Positions 42,538-51,249 of a stretch of 64,000 nucleotides of DNA are shown one piece after another. The stretch comes from Nocardia pseudobrasiliensis NBRC 108224 (GTDB lineage Bacteria > Actinomycetota > Actinomycetes > Mycobacteriales > Mycobacteriaceae): positions 1 to 64,000 of the forward strand of contig NZ_BDBS01000032.1 in NCBI RefSeq assembly GCF_001613105.1. The letters are read 5' to 3'. Within the stretch, counting starts at the first letter, position 1, and each line of letters starts with the position of its first letter. A program made the translations under genes and the position numbers. The notes beneath the pieces are model-generated. The model was not told the DNA's origin. It saw only the letters and a program-made list of their open reading frames with translations, and did no database searches.

Positions 42538-43860
42538 CTACGACGTGCCGAGCCCGGCGTACACCCATCCCGCCGCACGCCACTGGGCGCGATCGAGACA
42601 ATTGCGCCCATCGATGATCGAACGGGCCCGGACCACCCGATCCAGGTCCCGAGGGCCCAGGGCCGTGAATTCCGCCCATTCGGTCAATACGAGCACCACA
42701 TCGGCCCGTTCGCACGCCTCGGCCACCGAAGTCGCGTAGTTGAGCGTCGGAAAAACTTTGCGCGAATTCTCCAGCGCCTTCGGGTCGTACACGGTGACCA
42801 CCGCGCCGTGCAGTTGAATCATCCCGGCCACATTCAATGCCGGCGAATCGCGCACATCGTCGGATTCCGGTTTGAAGGCCGCGCCGAGTACCGCGACATT
42901 GGCGCCCAGTAGCGATCCGCCACACGCCTTGGCCGCCATATCCACCACCTTCGTGCGGCGGCGCATATTGATGTTGTCCACCTCACGCAGGAAGGACAGG
43001 GCATGGTCGGCGCCAAGCTCCCCCGCGCGGGCCATGAAGGCGCGGATGTCCTTGGGCAGGCAGCCGCCGCCGAAGCCGAGACCGGCGTTGAGGAAGCGGC
43101 GGCCGATACGGGCGTCGTAGCCCAGCGCGTCGGCGAGCACGGTGACATCGGCGCCGGTCGCCTCGCACACCTCGGAGACGGCATTGATGAACGAGATCTT
43201 CGTCGCGAGAAAGGCATTCGCGGAAACCTTCACCAATTCCGCTGTGGCCAAATCGGTTCGAAGATACGGAACCTCGGCGGCGATCAGATCGGCATAGATC
43301 TCGCGCAGCAATTCCTCGACCCACCCGGAGTTCTCGCGCGCCGCATCCACACCGACCACCAGCCGATCCGGGCGCAGCGTGTCCTGAACCGCGAAACCCT
43401 CGCGTAGGAACTCCGGATTCCAGGCGACCTCCACCTCCGTCGAGGCGGCGGCGCGGGCGCGCACACCCAGTTCCGCGGCGGTTCCCACGGGAACGGTCGA
43501 CTTGCCGATGATCACCGCCGGCCGCTCGAGCATCGGCGCCAGCCGGTCCACCACGGCGTGCACGTACTTCAGATCGGCGGCGTACTCACCCTTCTTCTGC
43601 GGTGTTCCCACGCCGAGGAAGTGCGCGTCGGCATGCGCCGCGGCCTCCTCGTAGGAGGTGGTGAACCGCAGCCGCTTGCGATCGAGATTGCGCCGCAGCA
43701 CCTCCTCGAGCCCAGGCTCGTAGAACGGCACCACCCCGTCGGACAGCTTGGCGACCTTACCCGGGTCGACATCGACCCCGATCACCTCATGCCCGAGCTC
43801 GGCCATGCACGCGGCATGGGTGGCTCCCAGATACCCAGTCCCGAACACCGTGAGACGCAT
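42538..43860 (-). CDS. udgA: UDP-glucose 6-dehydrogenase
   Basis: 440 residues. The Rossmann motif VFGTGYLGATH is at residues 5-15, and the catalytic Cys267 is in GFGGGCLPKD. The order of NAD-binding, central dimer and C-terminal UDP-binding domains is complete, including VLGAAFKPESDDVRDS. It oxidises UDP-glucose to UDP-glucuronate, an envelope sugar precursor. M. tuberculosis udgA (Rv0322) lies next to dcd, and here dcd is about 2.6 kb away, so the association is conserved although the orientation differs. A tRNA gene lies 188 bp upstream on the same strand. Confidence 0.92.
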   Translation of the reverse strand: MRLTVFGTGYLGATHAACMAELGHEVIGVDVDPGKVAKLSDGVVPFYEPGLEEVLRRNLDRKRLRFTTSYEEAAAHADAHFLGVGTPQKKGEYAADLKYVHAVVDRLAPMLERPAVIIGKSTVPVGTAAELGVRARAAASTEVEVAWNPEFLREGFAVQDTLRPDRLVVGVDAARENSGWVEELLREIYADLIAAEVPYLRTDLATAELVKVSANAFLATKISFINAVSEVCEATGADVTVLADALGYDARIGRRFLNAGLGFGGGCLPKDIRAFMARAGELGADHALSFLREVDNINMRRRTKVVDMAAKACGGSLLGANVAVLGAAFKPESDDVRDSPALNVAGMIQLHGAVVTVYDPKALENSRKVFPTLNYATSVAEACERADVVLVLTEWAEFTALGPRDLDRVVRARSIIDGRNCLDRAQWRAAGWVYAGLGTS

Positions 43861-44048
43861 GATCGATTGGTAAGCGTCCGCGATGGCCGGGTCGCGTCGC
43901 CGAGGCAAGTCCCGGGGCAACATCAGATGTACAAGCGGAAACCCGCACGTCAAAGGGCATAAATCGAATGTCTGCCCGACCTGCGGAATCGAGATGTCCG
44001 AGCGCGGAACCACATTGGAGGTTACGGCCGGAAGGCGGGAAATCGAAG

Positions 44049-44119
44049 AGCCGGTGACGGGAATCGAACCCGCACTCTCAGCTTGGGAAGCTGATGTTCT
44101 ACCACTAAACTACACCGGC
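44049..44119 (-). tRNA. tRNA-Gly (CCC anticodon)
   Basis: Acceptor stem GCCGGTG/CACCGGC with discriminator U, D-arm with TGGTAGAAC, anticodon loop UUCCCAA (anticodon CCC, stem UCAGC/GCUGA), and T-loop GGTTCGATTCC. CCA is not encoded. It resembles bacterial glyU tRNAs. There is no duplicated 3' end near the phage island, so it does not look like its attachment site. Confidence 0.95.
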
Positions 44120-44238
44120 ACTGCCAGATGGCTGCTCGACAGACATTAGCAGACCGCCCGTCGCGGCAGCCAACTTCCCAGGTAAGAGACTCTGACCAGC
44201 AACGATGGCCGGGGTGCGGTGGCATTGGAGGAGGGTGG

Positions 44239-44916
44239 ATGGCGCCGGAGGATATCGATCGAGCCGAGCGGGACGGTGCGGCTCCGTATTCGCCGAGAAC
44301 GCTTGCGATATACGACTTTCGGGTGTTGTGGTTCAATCTGCGTTTCGTATGGCGTTGTGCCGCAAAGCATGTGCTGGCACTGTATGACCGTGAGGTGAGC
44401 GCCGATCATCTGGACATCGGCCCGGGAACCGGGTGGTTCCTGTGCCGTGCGACCTATCCCACCGCGCTGCCGCGGGTGACGCTGATCGATCTGAACCCCA
44501 ATTCCCTGGCTACCGCGAGCGGGCGGCTCCGACAGCGCGGGATCGCGTCTCGGACCCTGGAAGGCAGTGTTCTGCAACCGCTTCCGGTGGACGGGCACCG
44601 ATTCGGTTCGGTGTCGGCGACCCATCTCATGCACTGCGTGCCGGGCGGGTGGGACACCAAGGGCGAGGCGTTCCGCCATATCGCCGCGGCGACGGCCGAG
44701 GACGGGGTGTTCTTCGGGGCGACCGTGCTGGCCAGCGGGGTCCCGCATACCGCGCTCAGCCGCTACGAGATGCGGCGCTACCAGACCCTCGGCGCCTTCC
44801 ACAACGAGCACGACGACCTCGACGGGCTGGTCGCCGCGCTCGAGCGGGCGTTCGAATCGGTGGAGGTGCGCACGCGCGGTTCGATGGCGCTGTGGACCGC
44901 GCGGCGGCCGCGCTGA
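44239..44916 (+). CDS. Class I SAM-dependent methyltransferase
   Basis: 225 residues from the ATG at 44239 with GGAGGAGGGTGG directly upstream; longer in-frame starts have no ribosome site. Motif I is HLDIGPGTGWF (about 57-67), the acidic end of strand 2 is LIDLNPNSL (about 83), and motif VSATHLMHCVPGG is near 130. The alpha/beta order is that of small-molecule methyltransferases of the UbiE/Erg6-like group. N-terminal YDFRVLWFNLRFVWRC resembles actinobacterial relatives that act on lipids or polyketides. The substrate is not known. It ends 1 bp from the convergent next gene. Confidence 0.8.
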   Translation: MAPEDIDRAERDGAAPYSPRTLAIYDFRVLWFNLRFVWRCAAKHVLALYDREVSADHLDIGPGTGWFLCRATYPTALPRVTLIDLNPNSLATASGRLRQRGIASRTLEGSVLQPLPVDGHRFGSVSATHLMHCVPGGWDTKGEAFRHIAAATAEDGVFFGATVLASGVPHTALSRYEMRRYQTLGAFHNEHDDLDGLVAALERAFESVEVRTRGSMALWTARRPR

Positions 44917-44917
44917 A

Positions 44918-45628
44918 TCAGCTCGCGGCCGGGCTCACCATCCACAGCCACCAGCCGGAGCGCGGGTACTGCAGGGTGAGCGAGGTGATGTGGTACTGCT
45001 GGCGCTTGCCGGTGGCGGGATCGATATGGGTCACCACGGGGACCGGTGCGACCTCCTCGATCTGGTTGTTCCACATGGTTTCCCACTCCGGGGCCTGACT
45101 GCAGGAGCGGACGAGCGACTCGAAAGCGACCGGATCGAGCAGTCCGGCAGCCATCACCCGCAGGGAATACACGAAGGTGTGGGCGAGCATTTCCCATTCG
45201 GCAATCATCTGCCGCGGGCTCGGATCGAGCAGCAGCCATTCCACGACGCTTTTTCCCGGGGTCAGACCCGGAAGGTGTCGTCGGGCGGCGGCATTGGCGG
45301 CCAGGGTTCGATAGGTGCGCATGTCCTGGTAGAACGCGGGCGCCGAAATCGCTTCCAGCGCGGACATCTCGTGCGCGGTGGGCTCCTCGTAATCCGGCAG
45401 CTGCGTATTGGCGTACAGGCTGGTCAATGCCCGTGCACGAGTGGGCTCGAGACCCAGCGCGTTGAGTAGCGAACCGAGGACGCTCTGGGTGAGGGGCCGC
45501 TTGTTGCGCTCGATGGCCGAAAGCGTCTCCTCGGAGATCCCGACCATTGCGGCCAGCTCGCTCTGCTTCAGATTGGCATTGATTCTGAGCTCACGGACGT
45601 AGGAACCCAGATTCCGAACCGACGACAT
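44918..45628 (-). CDS. XRE-family regulator with MmyB-like ligand domain
   Basis: 236 residues. HTH at residues ~8-60 (GSYVRELRINANLKQSELAAMVGISEETLSAIERNKRP, shown here as a guide: SYVRELRINANLKQSELAAM). The rest (ALEAISAPAFYQDMRTYRTLAANAAARRHLPG..., ...LLDPSPRQMIAEWEMLAHTF...) matches MmyB-like regulators, whose C-terminal domain can bind fatty acids. It converges with the methyltransferase gene, suggesting but not proving joint function. Confidence 0.75.
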   Translation of the reverse strand: MSSVRNLGSYVRELRINANLKQSELAAMVGISEETLSAIERNKRPLTQSVLGSLLNALGLEPTRARALTSLYANTQLPDYEEPTAHEMSALEAISAPAFYQDMRTYRTLAANAAARRHLPGLTPGKSVVEWLLLDPSPRQMIAEWEMLAHTFVYSLRVMAAGLLDPVAFESLVRSCSQAPEWETMWNNQIEEVAPVPVVTHIDPATGKRQQYHITSLTLQYPRSGWWLWMVSPAAS

Positions 45629-45808
45629 CGAAAAGATCCCTTACTCGGACCCGGACAAGCTGTACGGGTCGCAACTGTTGACTCCGGCTCGACAACTATC
45701 CACTGTTGTTGTGGGCCGGGCAAACGCGCTCAGCCCGGATCCGGGGGGTCGGGGTGGGATGTCCGACTCGCCGGAGGGGAGAGCCGGACGCCCACCCTGC
45801 CGGGACCG

Positions 45809-46429
45809 CTATCGCGGTTCGCGGCGGTGCGGACGCGGAAGGTGCAGGCCGAAATACACGGCCGCCATGCGCAGGGCGAAGACCAGCCCGGCCGAGACCA
45901 TGGCCGCCGGACCGGGACCCGCGCCCAGGCGGTCCATGCCGAGGTAGCAGCAGGCGCCGATCAGGGCCGCGATGGCGTAGACGTCCTCGCGCAGCAGCAG
46001 GGGCGGGAATTCCCCGCACAGCACATCGCGGATCACCTCACCGGTCACGCCGGTCATCACCGACAGGATGACCACGGCCAGCGGTGTGGCGCCGGCCTCG
46101 ATCGCGGCCCGCGCGCCGATCACGGTCACCACGGCCAGACCCACGGCATCGACCACCAGCAGCGACCGCCGGGGCAGCGACCAGAAGCGCAGATAGGCCA
46201 TGGTCGCCAGGCCCACCCCGCCGATCACGGTCAACAGCACCCAATCATGGGTCCAATACAGCGGATAGCGGCCGAGGATCAGATCGCGGAGCGTGCCACC
46301 GGAGATCGAGGCGGCGAAGGCCAGGGCCAGCCCACCGAAGGGGTCCATATCGGCCCGGTACGCGGCCAGGACACCACTCGCGGCAAAGGCCGCGACACCG
46401 ACCAGATACAGCACGTGCAGCATGCGCAC
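45809..46429 (-). CDS. TRIC-type (UPF0126) cation channel family protein
   Basis: 206 residues, seven membrane helices in two related halves. The diagnostic glycine/Arg-Asp motif occurs in each half: SGGTLRDLILG (about 45-55) and TGEVIRDVLCG (about 128-138). Prokaryotic TRIC channels are trimeric and conduct potassium or other cations. The C-terminus is short and Arg/His-rich. A gene pair relationship with dcd is unlikely: they diverge, 74 bp apart. Confidence 0.85.
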   Translation of the reverse strand: MRMLHVLYLVGVAAFAASGVLAAYRADMDPFGGLALAFAASISGGTLRDLILGRYPLYWTHDWVLLTVIGGVGLATMAYLRFWSLPRRSLLVVDAVGLAVVTVIGARAAIEAGATPLAVVILSVMTGVTGEVIRDVLCGEFPPLLLREDVYAIAALIGACCYLGMDRLGAGPGPAAMVSAGLVFALRMAAVYFGLHLPRPHRREPR

Positions 46430-46489
46430 ATGATGTCAGCAACCTCCCGGCGGCCCGCTCCCCGCTGCCCGGCTCCGCGGCCGACGCAC

Positions 46490-46495
46490 TACGCT
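46490..46495 (+). promoter_or_regulatory. Candidate -10 element of dcd
   Basis: TACGCT ends 8 bp before the GTG start of dcd, and no Shine-Dalgarno-like sequence is present, so the dcd transcript may be leaderless. Confidence 0.35.
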
Positions 46496-46503
46496 CTGTC
46501 GAC

Positions 46504-47082
46504 GTGCTGCTTTCCGATCGCGACATTCGTGCCGAGCTGGCCGCGGGCCGGCTCGGGCTGGAGCCGTTCGACGAGAAGCTGGTTCAGCCGTCGAGTATCG
46601 ATGTGCGACTGGATCGGATGTTCCGGGTGTTCAACAACACTCGCTACACCCATATCGATCCGGCGCAGCGGCAGGACGAGCTGACCACCCTCGTGGAACC
46701 CGCCGACGGCGAGCCCTTCGTCCTGCATCCGGGCGAATTCGTCCTGGGTTCGACGCTGGAGGTGTGCACGCTGCCCACCGATCTGGCCGGACGGCTGGAG
46801 GGTAAGTCGAGCCTCGGACGACTGGGGCTGCTCACCCATTCCACGGCCGGATTCATCGATCCTGGTTTCAGCGGGCACATCACCCTGGAGCTGTCCAATG
46901 TCGCCAATCTACCGATCACGCTGTGGCCGGGGATGAAGATCGGGCAGCTGTGCCTGTTCCGGCTGTCGAGCCCGGCGGAGAATCCGTACGGCAGTAAGGC
47001 CGCGGGGTCGAAGTATCAGGGTCAGCGCGGGCCGACGCCGTCGAAGGCGTATCTGAATTTCCCACTGCCCGACCAGGTCTGA
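46504..47082 (+). CDS. dcd: dCTP deaminase (probably bifunctional dCTP deaminase/dUTPase)
   Basis: 192 residues (MLLSDRDIRAELAAGRLGLEPF...). The core RLEGKSSLGRLGLL...HSTAGFIDPGFSGHITLELSN contains the substrate-binding Ser/Arg and the catalytic Glu (in the TLELSN strand). The actinobacterial form converts dCTP to dUMP in one enzyme; the mature length and the C-terminal GSKYQGQRGPTPSKAY match it. The product feeds thymidylate synthesis. dcd and udgA are neighbours in M. tuberculosis. Confidence 0.92.
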   Translation: MLLSDRDIRAELAAGRLGLEPFDEKLVQPSSIDVRLDRMFRVFNNTRYTHIDPAQRQDELTTLVEPADGEPFVLHPGEFVLGSTLEVCTLPTDLAGRLEGKSSLGRLGLLTHSTAGFIDPGFSGHITLELSNVANLPITLWPGMKIGQLCLFRLSSPAENPYGSKAAGSKYQGQRGPTPSKAYLNFPLPDQV

Positions 47083-47124
47083 CGTCAGGCGGGGTCCATC
47101 CGGCAGCTGGACCCCGCCCGACGC

Positions 47125-48768
47125 TCACCGCGGCGGCAGGACGTGCGCCCCGGCCTTGTCGGTGGACAGCGCCAGGGAGCTGATGTACTGAATCTCCCCG
47201 GCCGGCCCCGGAACTGCCGAGGCGATCATGTCGGGGCGTTCGAAATCCATTCCGGTGACGTGGCAGGTCAGGGTTTCGCCCGAGGGGTTGCCGTACTCGT
47301 CGAACATCGGCAGTTCGATGCCGTCGTCCGTGCGGCGCAGGTAGTAACGGCCCCGGGTGACCACGGCGGTGAGCGGGGTCGCGACGAAGGCGATGACGAC
47401 GGCGACGATGGGCGAATACGGCTTCAGGGTCTCGCCGAACAGGCCGAAGAACGTCATGATCGACAGCGCCGCCGAGAGCCCGAACCCCACCAGGCCGACG
47501 GGGTTGAAGTTGTAGAGCATGCCGCGGCGGAATTCGGGCTGCTTCGGCGAGATCTTCAGCAGGTATTTGTTGACCGCGATATCCGTTGCGACAGTGACGA
47601 TCCAGGCGATGCCACAGTTGGCGTAGAAGCCGAGGATGTTGTTGAGGAAGTCGAACATGTTGGCTTCCATCAGGATCAGCGCGATCGCCAGATTCAGGCC
47701 CAGGAACACCAGGCGGCCCGGATAGGTCTTGGTGACCCGGGTGAAGGAGTTGGTCCAGGCCAGCGAGCCCGAATACGCGTTGGTCACATTGATTTTGATC
47801 TGACTGATCACCACCAGCACCACCGCGAGGGTCATCGCCAGCCAGGACGGGACCATATCGCGGTAGATCTCCAGGAACTGATGCACCGGCTGATTCGCGA
47901 TGTCCTGTGCGCCAGGCAGATTCGCGATCAGGTACACCGCCAGGAACAGACCGACGACCTGCTTGATCGCGCCGAAGATCACCCAGCCCGGTCCGGCCAG
48001 CAGCATCCAGCCCCACCACTTACGGGAGTTCTCCGGGGTTTTCGGCGGCATGAAGCGCAGATAGTCGATCTGCTCGGCGATCTGGGCGATCAGCGACAGG
48101 CACACCCCGGCGGCCCCGAGCATTCCGGCGATGCTCACCGCATTGCCGTCCTTACCGCCGTAGGCGAAGAAGGAGCCCACCGAATCCGGGTGCCGCACAA
48201 CGAGAAAGACGAACGGCAGCACCATCAGCAGCAGCCACAGCGGGGTGGTCCACACCTGCAGTTTGGCCAGGGTGTTCATGCCGTAGATGACCAGCGGGAA
48301 GATCAGCAGGGTCGAACACAGATAGCCCAGCCACAGGGGGATGTGCAGACCCAGATTCAGGCCCTGCGCCATGATCGAGCCCTCGAGGGCGAAGAAGATG
48401 AACGTGAACGACGCGAACACCAGATTGGTGATCACCGAACCGTAGTAGCCGAAGCCGCTGCCGCGGGTGATCAGGTCCAGATCGAGGTTGTAGCGGGCGG
48501 CGTAGTAGGCCAGCGGAAATCCCGTGAGCATCACCACGATCGCGAAGATGCCGATGCCCAGCAGGGCGTTGCCGGTGCCGTTGGCAATGCCGATATTGGC
48601 CCCGATGGAGAAGTCGGCCAGATAGGCGATGCCGCCCAGCGCGGAGACGCCGACGACCGCCGGACTCCATTTACGGTAGCTACGCGGCGCGAAGCGCAGC
48701 GTGTAGTCCTCCAGCGTTTCCTTCGTCGCGGCGACCGAATCGGTCTGCCGCGTCTGCACGTCGACCAC
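47125..48768 (-). CDS. NCS1-family nucleobase/cation permease
   Basis: 547 residues from the GTG at 48768 with GTGAGGAG 6-7 bp upstream; the frame continues 18 codons further but without a ribosome site. Twelve helices are predicted, starting with the GGIAYLADFSIGANIGIANG segment and including QIKINVTNAYSGSLAWTN, the pattern of purine-cytosine permeases. A ~70-residue hydrophilic C-terminus (RRTDDGIELPMFDEYGNPSG...) is unusual for the family and resembles a ferredoxin-fold or small regulatory domain. It may import a purine, pyrimidine or hydantoin; the substrate is not readable from sequence. Confidence 0.8.
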   Translation of the reverse strand: MVDVQTRQTDSVAATKETLEDYTLRFAPRSYRKWSPAVVGVSALGGIAYLADFSIGANIGIANGTGNALLGIGIFAIVVMLTGFPLAYYAARYNLDLDLITRGSGFGYYGSVITNLVFASFTFIFFALEGSIMAQGLNLGLHIPLWLGYLCSTLLIFPLVIYGMNTLAKLQVWTTPLWLLLMVLPFVFLVVRHPDSVGSFFAYGGKDGNAVSIAGMLGAAGVCLSLIAQIAEQIDYLRFMPPKTPENSRKWWGWMLLAGPGWVIFGAIKQVVGLFLAVYLIANLPGAQDIANQPVHQFLEIYRDMVPSWLAMTLAVVLVVISQIKINVTNAYSGSLAWTNSFTRVTKTYPGRLVFLGLNLAIALILMEANMFDFLNNILGFYANCGIAWIVTVATDIAVNKYLLKISPKQPEFRRGMLYNFNPVGLVGFGLSAALSIMTFFGLFGETLKPYSPIVAVVIAFVATPLTAVVTRGRYYLRRTDDGIELPMFDEYGNPSGETLTCHVTGMDFERPDMIASAVPGPAGEIQYISSLALSTDKAGAHVLPPR

Positions 48769-48885
48769 TTGAAACTCCTCACTCCCGCCCGTCGCGAACG
48801 GGGTTCGGAGATCGAGATTCACGGTTGAATGTAGAGTTACTTTTTCCGGGCAGTTACGGCTACGTTACTTCCCTTCGGTAATTCC

Positions 48886-49422
48886 TCAACAGGTCTCGAC
48901 GGCGGCCTTCACATATCCGGCCGACTGGTAGACGTACTGGTACGCCCAGCGGAGCGGCGAGATGCGCGGGTGGGCGACGACCACGAGAAGCTCACCGCCC
49001 CAGCACTTTCCGAGCACATAGCGGGCTCGGGAGACGTGCGGTGTGAAGGTCACCACAATCACCCGGCGCCAGCCGTCCGTCCGGGCCCGGGCCGCCAGTT
49101 CGCGGCCCTCGCCCAGGGTCGTGCGCGGATCGGGGTCGAAGCAGTCGACCCGGAACCGGTAACCACCGTGGCAGATCCGGTTCATCAGGGCGCTGTGCTC
49201 ATAGGGATCGGAGAACAGCACCCGTGGCGCGTAGCCGTCGCGGGCCAGCCGCAGGGCCAGTTCCTCGCGGCCGTCGTGGGCCCCGCCCAGCACCACGATG
49301 GCGTCGGCGCGCATCGGGGTATCGATACGCGGGCGCACGTAGACCGGCCACAGCGCCGCGACGTAGACGGCGACGGCGACCGCTGTGACCGCGGCCGCCC
49401 GCACCACGCGTCGGCTGCGCAC
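48886..49422 (-). CDS. YdcF/DUF218-type membrane protein
   Basis: 178 residues. One N-terminal membrane helix (VVRAAAVTAVAVAVYVAALW) and then the DUF218 pattern: ADAIVVLGG near 40, PRTTLGEGRELA near 100, and VIVVTFTPHVSRARYVLGKCWG near 122. Members of this family may act on envelope sugars or bind SAM; the exact function is unknown. The next upstream gene on the same strand is a lipoprotein, 17 bp away, so they form an operon. Confidence 0.8.
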   Translation of the reverse strand: MRSRRVVRAAAVTAVAVAVYVAALWPVYVRPRIDTPMRADAIVVLGGAHDGREELALRLARDGYAPRVLFSDPYEHSALMNRICHGGYRFRVDCFDPDPRTTLGEGRELAARARTDGWRRVIVVTFTPHVSRARYVLGKCWGGELLVVVAHPRISPLRWAYQYVYQSAGYVKAAVETC

Positions 49423-49438
49423 CCGCCCGATCAGCGGA

Positions 49439-49768
49439 TCAGTTGGTGGTGAAGCATTCGGTGGCGATCTTCTGCGCCGCGCCGCGGGCCTTGTCGGCGT
49501 CTTCCTTGCTCATGCCCTGGCCCGGATCGGCGGTGGGGGTGCTGGCGCCGGTCTTGGTCATGGTGCGCAGGCCGTCCTGCGAAATGCCCGCGTCGACAAA
49601 GTGTTTCGCCGCGCAGTCGGCCAGGTTTGCCTGCAGGCCGCCGGACTGCAAGGACTTGGAGACGTCCGCCTGGGTGATCTGCGGCTGGGAGTCCTTGCTA
49701 TCGGAGCCGCCGCAGGCCGCCAGCAGCGGCAGGGCGACGAATGCGGCGGCGATCAGCGAAATCCTCAA
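49439..49768 (-). CDS. Small lipoprotein
   Basis: 109 residues from a TTG at 49768 with GAGGAAC upstream. A signal peptide (MRISLIAAAFVALPLLAAC) ends in the lipobox LLAAC, so Cys19 is the predicted lipidated residue. The mature part is hydrophilic and helical (ITQADVSKSLQSGGLQANLADCAAKHF, given in two parts: ITQADVSKSLQSGG and LQANLADCAAKHF) with two further Cys (DCAA, ATEC) that may form a disulfide. The pattern occurs in small mycolata lipoproteins of unknown function. Confidence 0.75.
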   Translation of the reverse strand: MRISLIAAAFVALPLLAACGGSDSKDSQPQITQADVSKSLQSGGLQANLADCAAKHFVDAGISQDGLRTMTKTGASTPTADPGQGMSKEDADKARGAAQKIATECFTTN

Positions 49769-49860
49769 CTGTTCCTCGATTCTCGCAAATGGTCGGGGCG
49801 GTGGCGCGCGCACCGCGGTGGTGATCCTGCCGTATCACCCGGCGCGGCAACAGACGTGGG

Positions 49861-50157
49861 TCACAGATCCATGGCCGCGCGCAGGGCCGTATCGATGCGC
49901 TCGGCGGTTTCGAGGTCGATCTCGCCCACCCGTTCGGACAGCCAGCCGCGGAAGATGCGGCCGATATTTCCCGCGTGCACCCAGCCGTGGCCCGGGATGG
50001 ACACGGCGAGGATGTCGTTGGGGTCCTCGTCCTCGACCTCGGCCGCGATCAGCCAGGGGCGCGGGGATTCGTTGATGCCGTCACTGGAGATCAGGACGAT
50101 ATTGCGACGCCGTTGCGAACCTTGCGGGTGGTAGATCCACAGTTCACCCCTGCGCAC
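49861..50157 (-). CDS. MazF/PemK-like toxin
   Basis: 98 residues from a GTG at 50157 (overlaps the antitoxin by 14 bp; GGAG upstream). MRRGELWIYHPQGSQRRRNIVLISSDGINES has the MazF-like order of RGELW and VLISSD, but the rest diverges and the C-terminus (GEIDLETAERIDTALRAAMDL) is helical. MazF toxins cleave mRNA. Its place after a ribbon-helix-helix gene supports a type II toxin-antitoxin module. Confidence 0.75.
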   Translation of the reverse strand: MRRGELWIYHPQGSQRRRNIVLISSDGINESPRPWLIAAEVEDEDPNDILAVSIPGHGWVHAGNIGRIFRGWLSERVGEIDLETAERIDTALRAAMDL

Positions 50158-50368
50158 GCAACTCCTTCTCCGCGGCCCGCAGCTCGGCCTCGTCGGCCGC
50201 CGCCACCGCGACCGGATCCGCCACCGGCCCACAACCGGTACGCACGGCCTCTCGGCGCGCGGCCCGCGATATCCAGGCGGACGGGGACATTCCCGCCCGC
50301 GCAGCGGCCTGCTCGGCATACGACCAGGCCGCCTCGTCCAGGGACAGAGTCACCTTACGGGTTGCCAT
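50144..50368 (-). CDS. Ribbon-helix-helix antitoxin
   Basis: 74 residues (MATRKVTLSLDEAAWSYAEQ...). An N-terminal beta strand plus two helices (KVTLSLDEAAWSYAEQ...GMSPSAWISRAARREA) give the RHH/MetJ-Arc type. The C-terminal acidic Ala-rich helix (VAVAAADEAELRAAEKELRAQG) would wrap the toxin. It is the upstream gene of the pair, as usual for antitoxins that repress their own promoter. Confidence 0.75.
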   Translation of the reverse strand: MATRKVTLSLDEAAWSYAEQAAARAGMSPSAWISRAARREAVRTGCGPVADPVAVAAADEAELRAAEKELRAQG

Positions 50369-50466
50369 ACCAATTATCGTACCGGCGCGAGGCGGCGCAG
50401 TGGTGGTGTTGGCGGAATGCCAATTGTTGTTAGTGTGGGTTCGGCCACTAGTGCGCGGGAGTCGGG

Positions 50467-51249
50467 ATGTTGAATTATCAGCGGGTCGGGCATGGGGAGC
50501 CGGTTGTGCTCGTGCACGGGGTGGGGAGTCGGTGGCAGGTTTGGGAGCCCGTCATCGAAGCGTTGGCGGAGCGGTTCGAGGTGGTGGCGGTGGATCTGCC
50601 CGGGTTCGGGGCCTCGGAGGCGTTGGGGCGCACGACCGTTGACGAGCTGACCGATGCGTTGGCGGCTTTTCTGGTGGACCAGGGGCTGACGGGGGCGCAT
50701 CTGGCGGGAAATTCGATGGGTGGGTTGATCGCGTTGAATGTGGGGGCGCGGGGGCTGGCCCGGAGCGTGACCGCGTATTCGCCGATCGGGTTCTGGTCCA
50801 CACCGGGGCGGATCTGGTGTCAGCAGTCGCTGGGGCGGTCGAAGGATTTGGCGATGCTGTTGCGGGCGGCGTTACCCGCGGTGCTCGGCACGGCCGCGGG
50901 GCGAACGGCCTTTCTGAGCTTGGTATTCGGCAGGGCCTGGGCCGTGAGTCCGCAGACCGCCATCGAGACCGCGCACGGCGCGATGTACTCACCCGGATTC
51001 GAGCCCGCGCTCGCCTCGTTCGAATTCGCGCGACTGCAAGACGCCGGGCGGCTGGCCCGAATACCGGTCACGATCGCGTGGGGCAATCGCGACATCCTGC
51101 TCACCTACGCCACCCAGAGCCGCCGCGCTCGCGCGCTGCTGCCGCACGCTCGCCATGTCACACTGCACGGGAGTGGCCACACGCCGTTCTACGACGATCC
51201 CGCGGGATGCGCGGAGATCCTGGTGGAGACGACAGAGAGAACGATATGA
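50467..51249 (+). CDS. Alpha/beta hydrolase
   Basis: 260 residues. LVHGVGSRWQVW (about 15-26) provides the oxyanion region, the nucleophile is Ser83 in LAGNSMGGL, the acid is probably in WGNRDILL (about 212) and the base is His238 in GSGHTPFYDD. The fold is that of small esterases, haloalkane dehalogenase-like or MenH-like hydrolases. It overlaps the next crotonase gene by 4 bp (ATGA), so the two proteins probably act on the same carbon compound, for example a CoA-linked lipid. The substrate is unknown. Confidence 0.8.
   Translation: MLNYQRVGHGEPVVLVHGVGSRWQVWEPVIEALAERFEVVAVDLPGFGASEALGRTTVDELTDALAAFLVDQGLTGAHLAGNSMGGLIALNVGARGLARSVTAYSPIGFWSTPGRIWCQQSLGRSKDLAMLLRAALPAVLGTAAGRTAFLSLVFGRAWAVSPQTAIETAHGAMYSPGFEPALASFEFARLQDAGRLARIPVTIAWGNRDILLTYATQSRRARALLPHARHVTLHGSGHTPFYDDPAGCAEILVETTERTI

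Noticed and set aside
43861..44048. Short plus-strand open frame ending in the tRNA gene (contains CPTCGIEM)
   Set aside because: It reads into the tRNA antisense and has no ribosome site; such frames over tRNA genes are regular artefacts.
44049..44119. tRNA-Gly as attachment site for the phage-like island
   Set aside because: The island ends some 8 kb away and no repeat of the tRNA 3' end was seen near either island edge.
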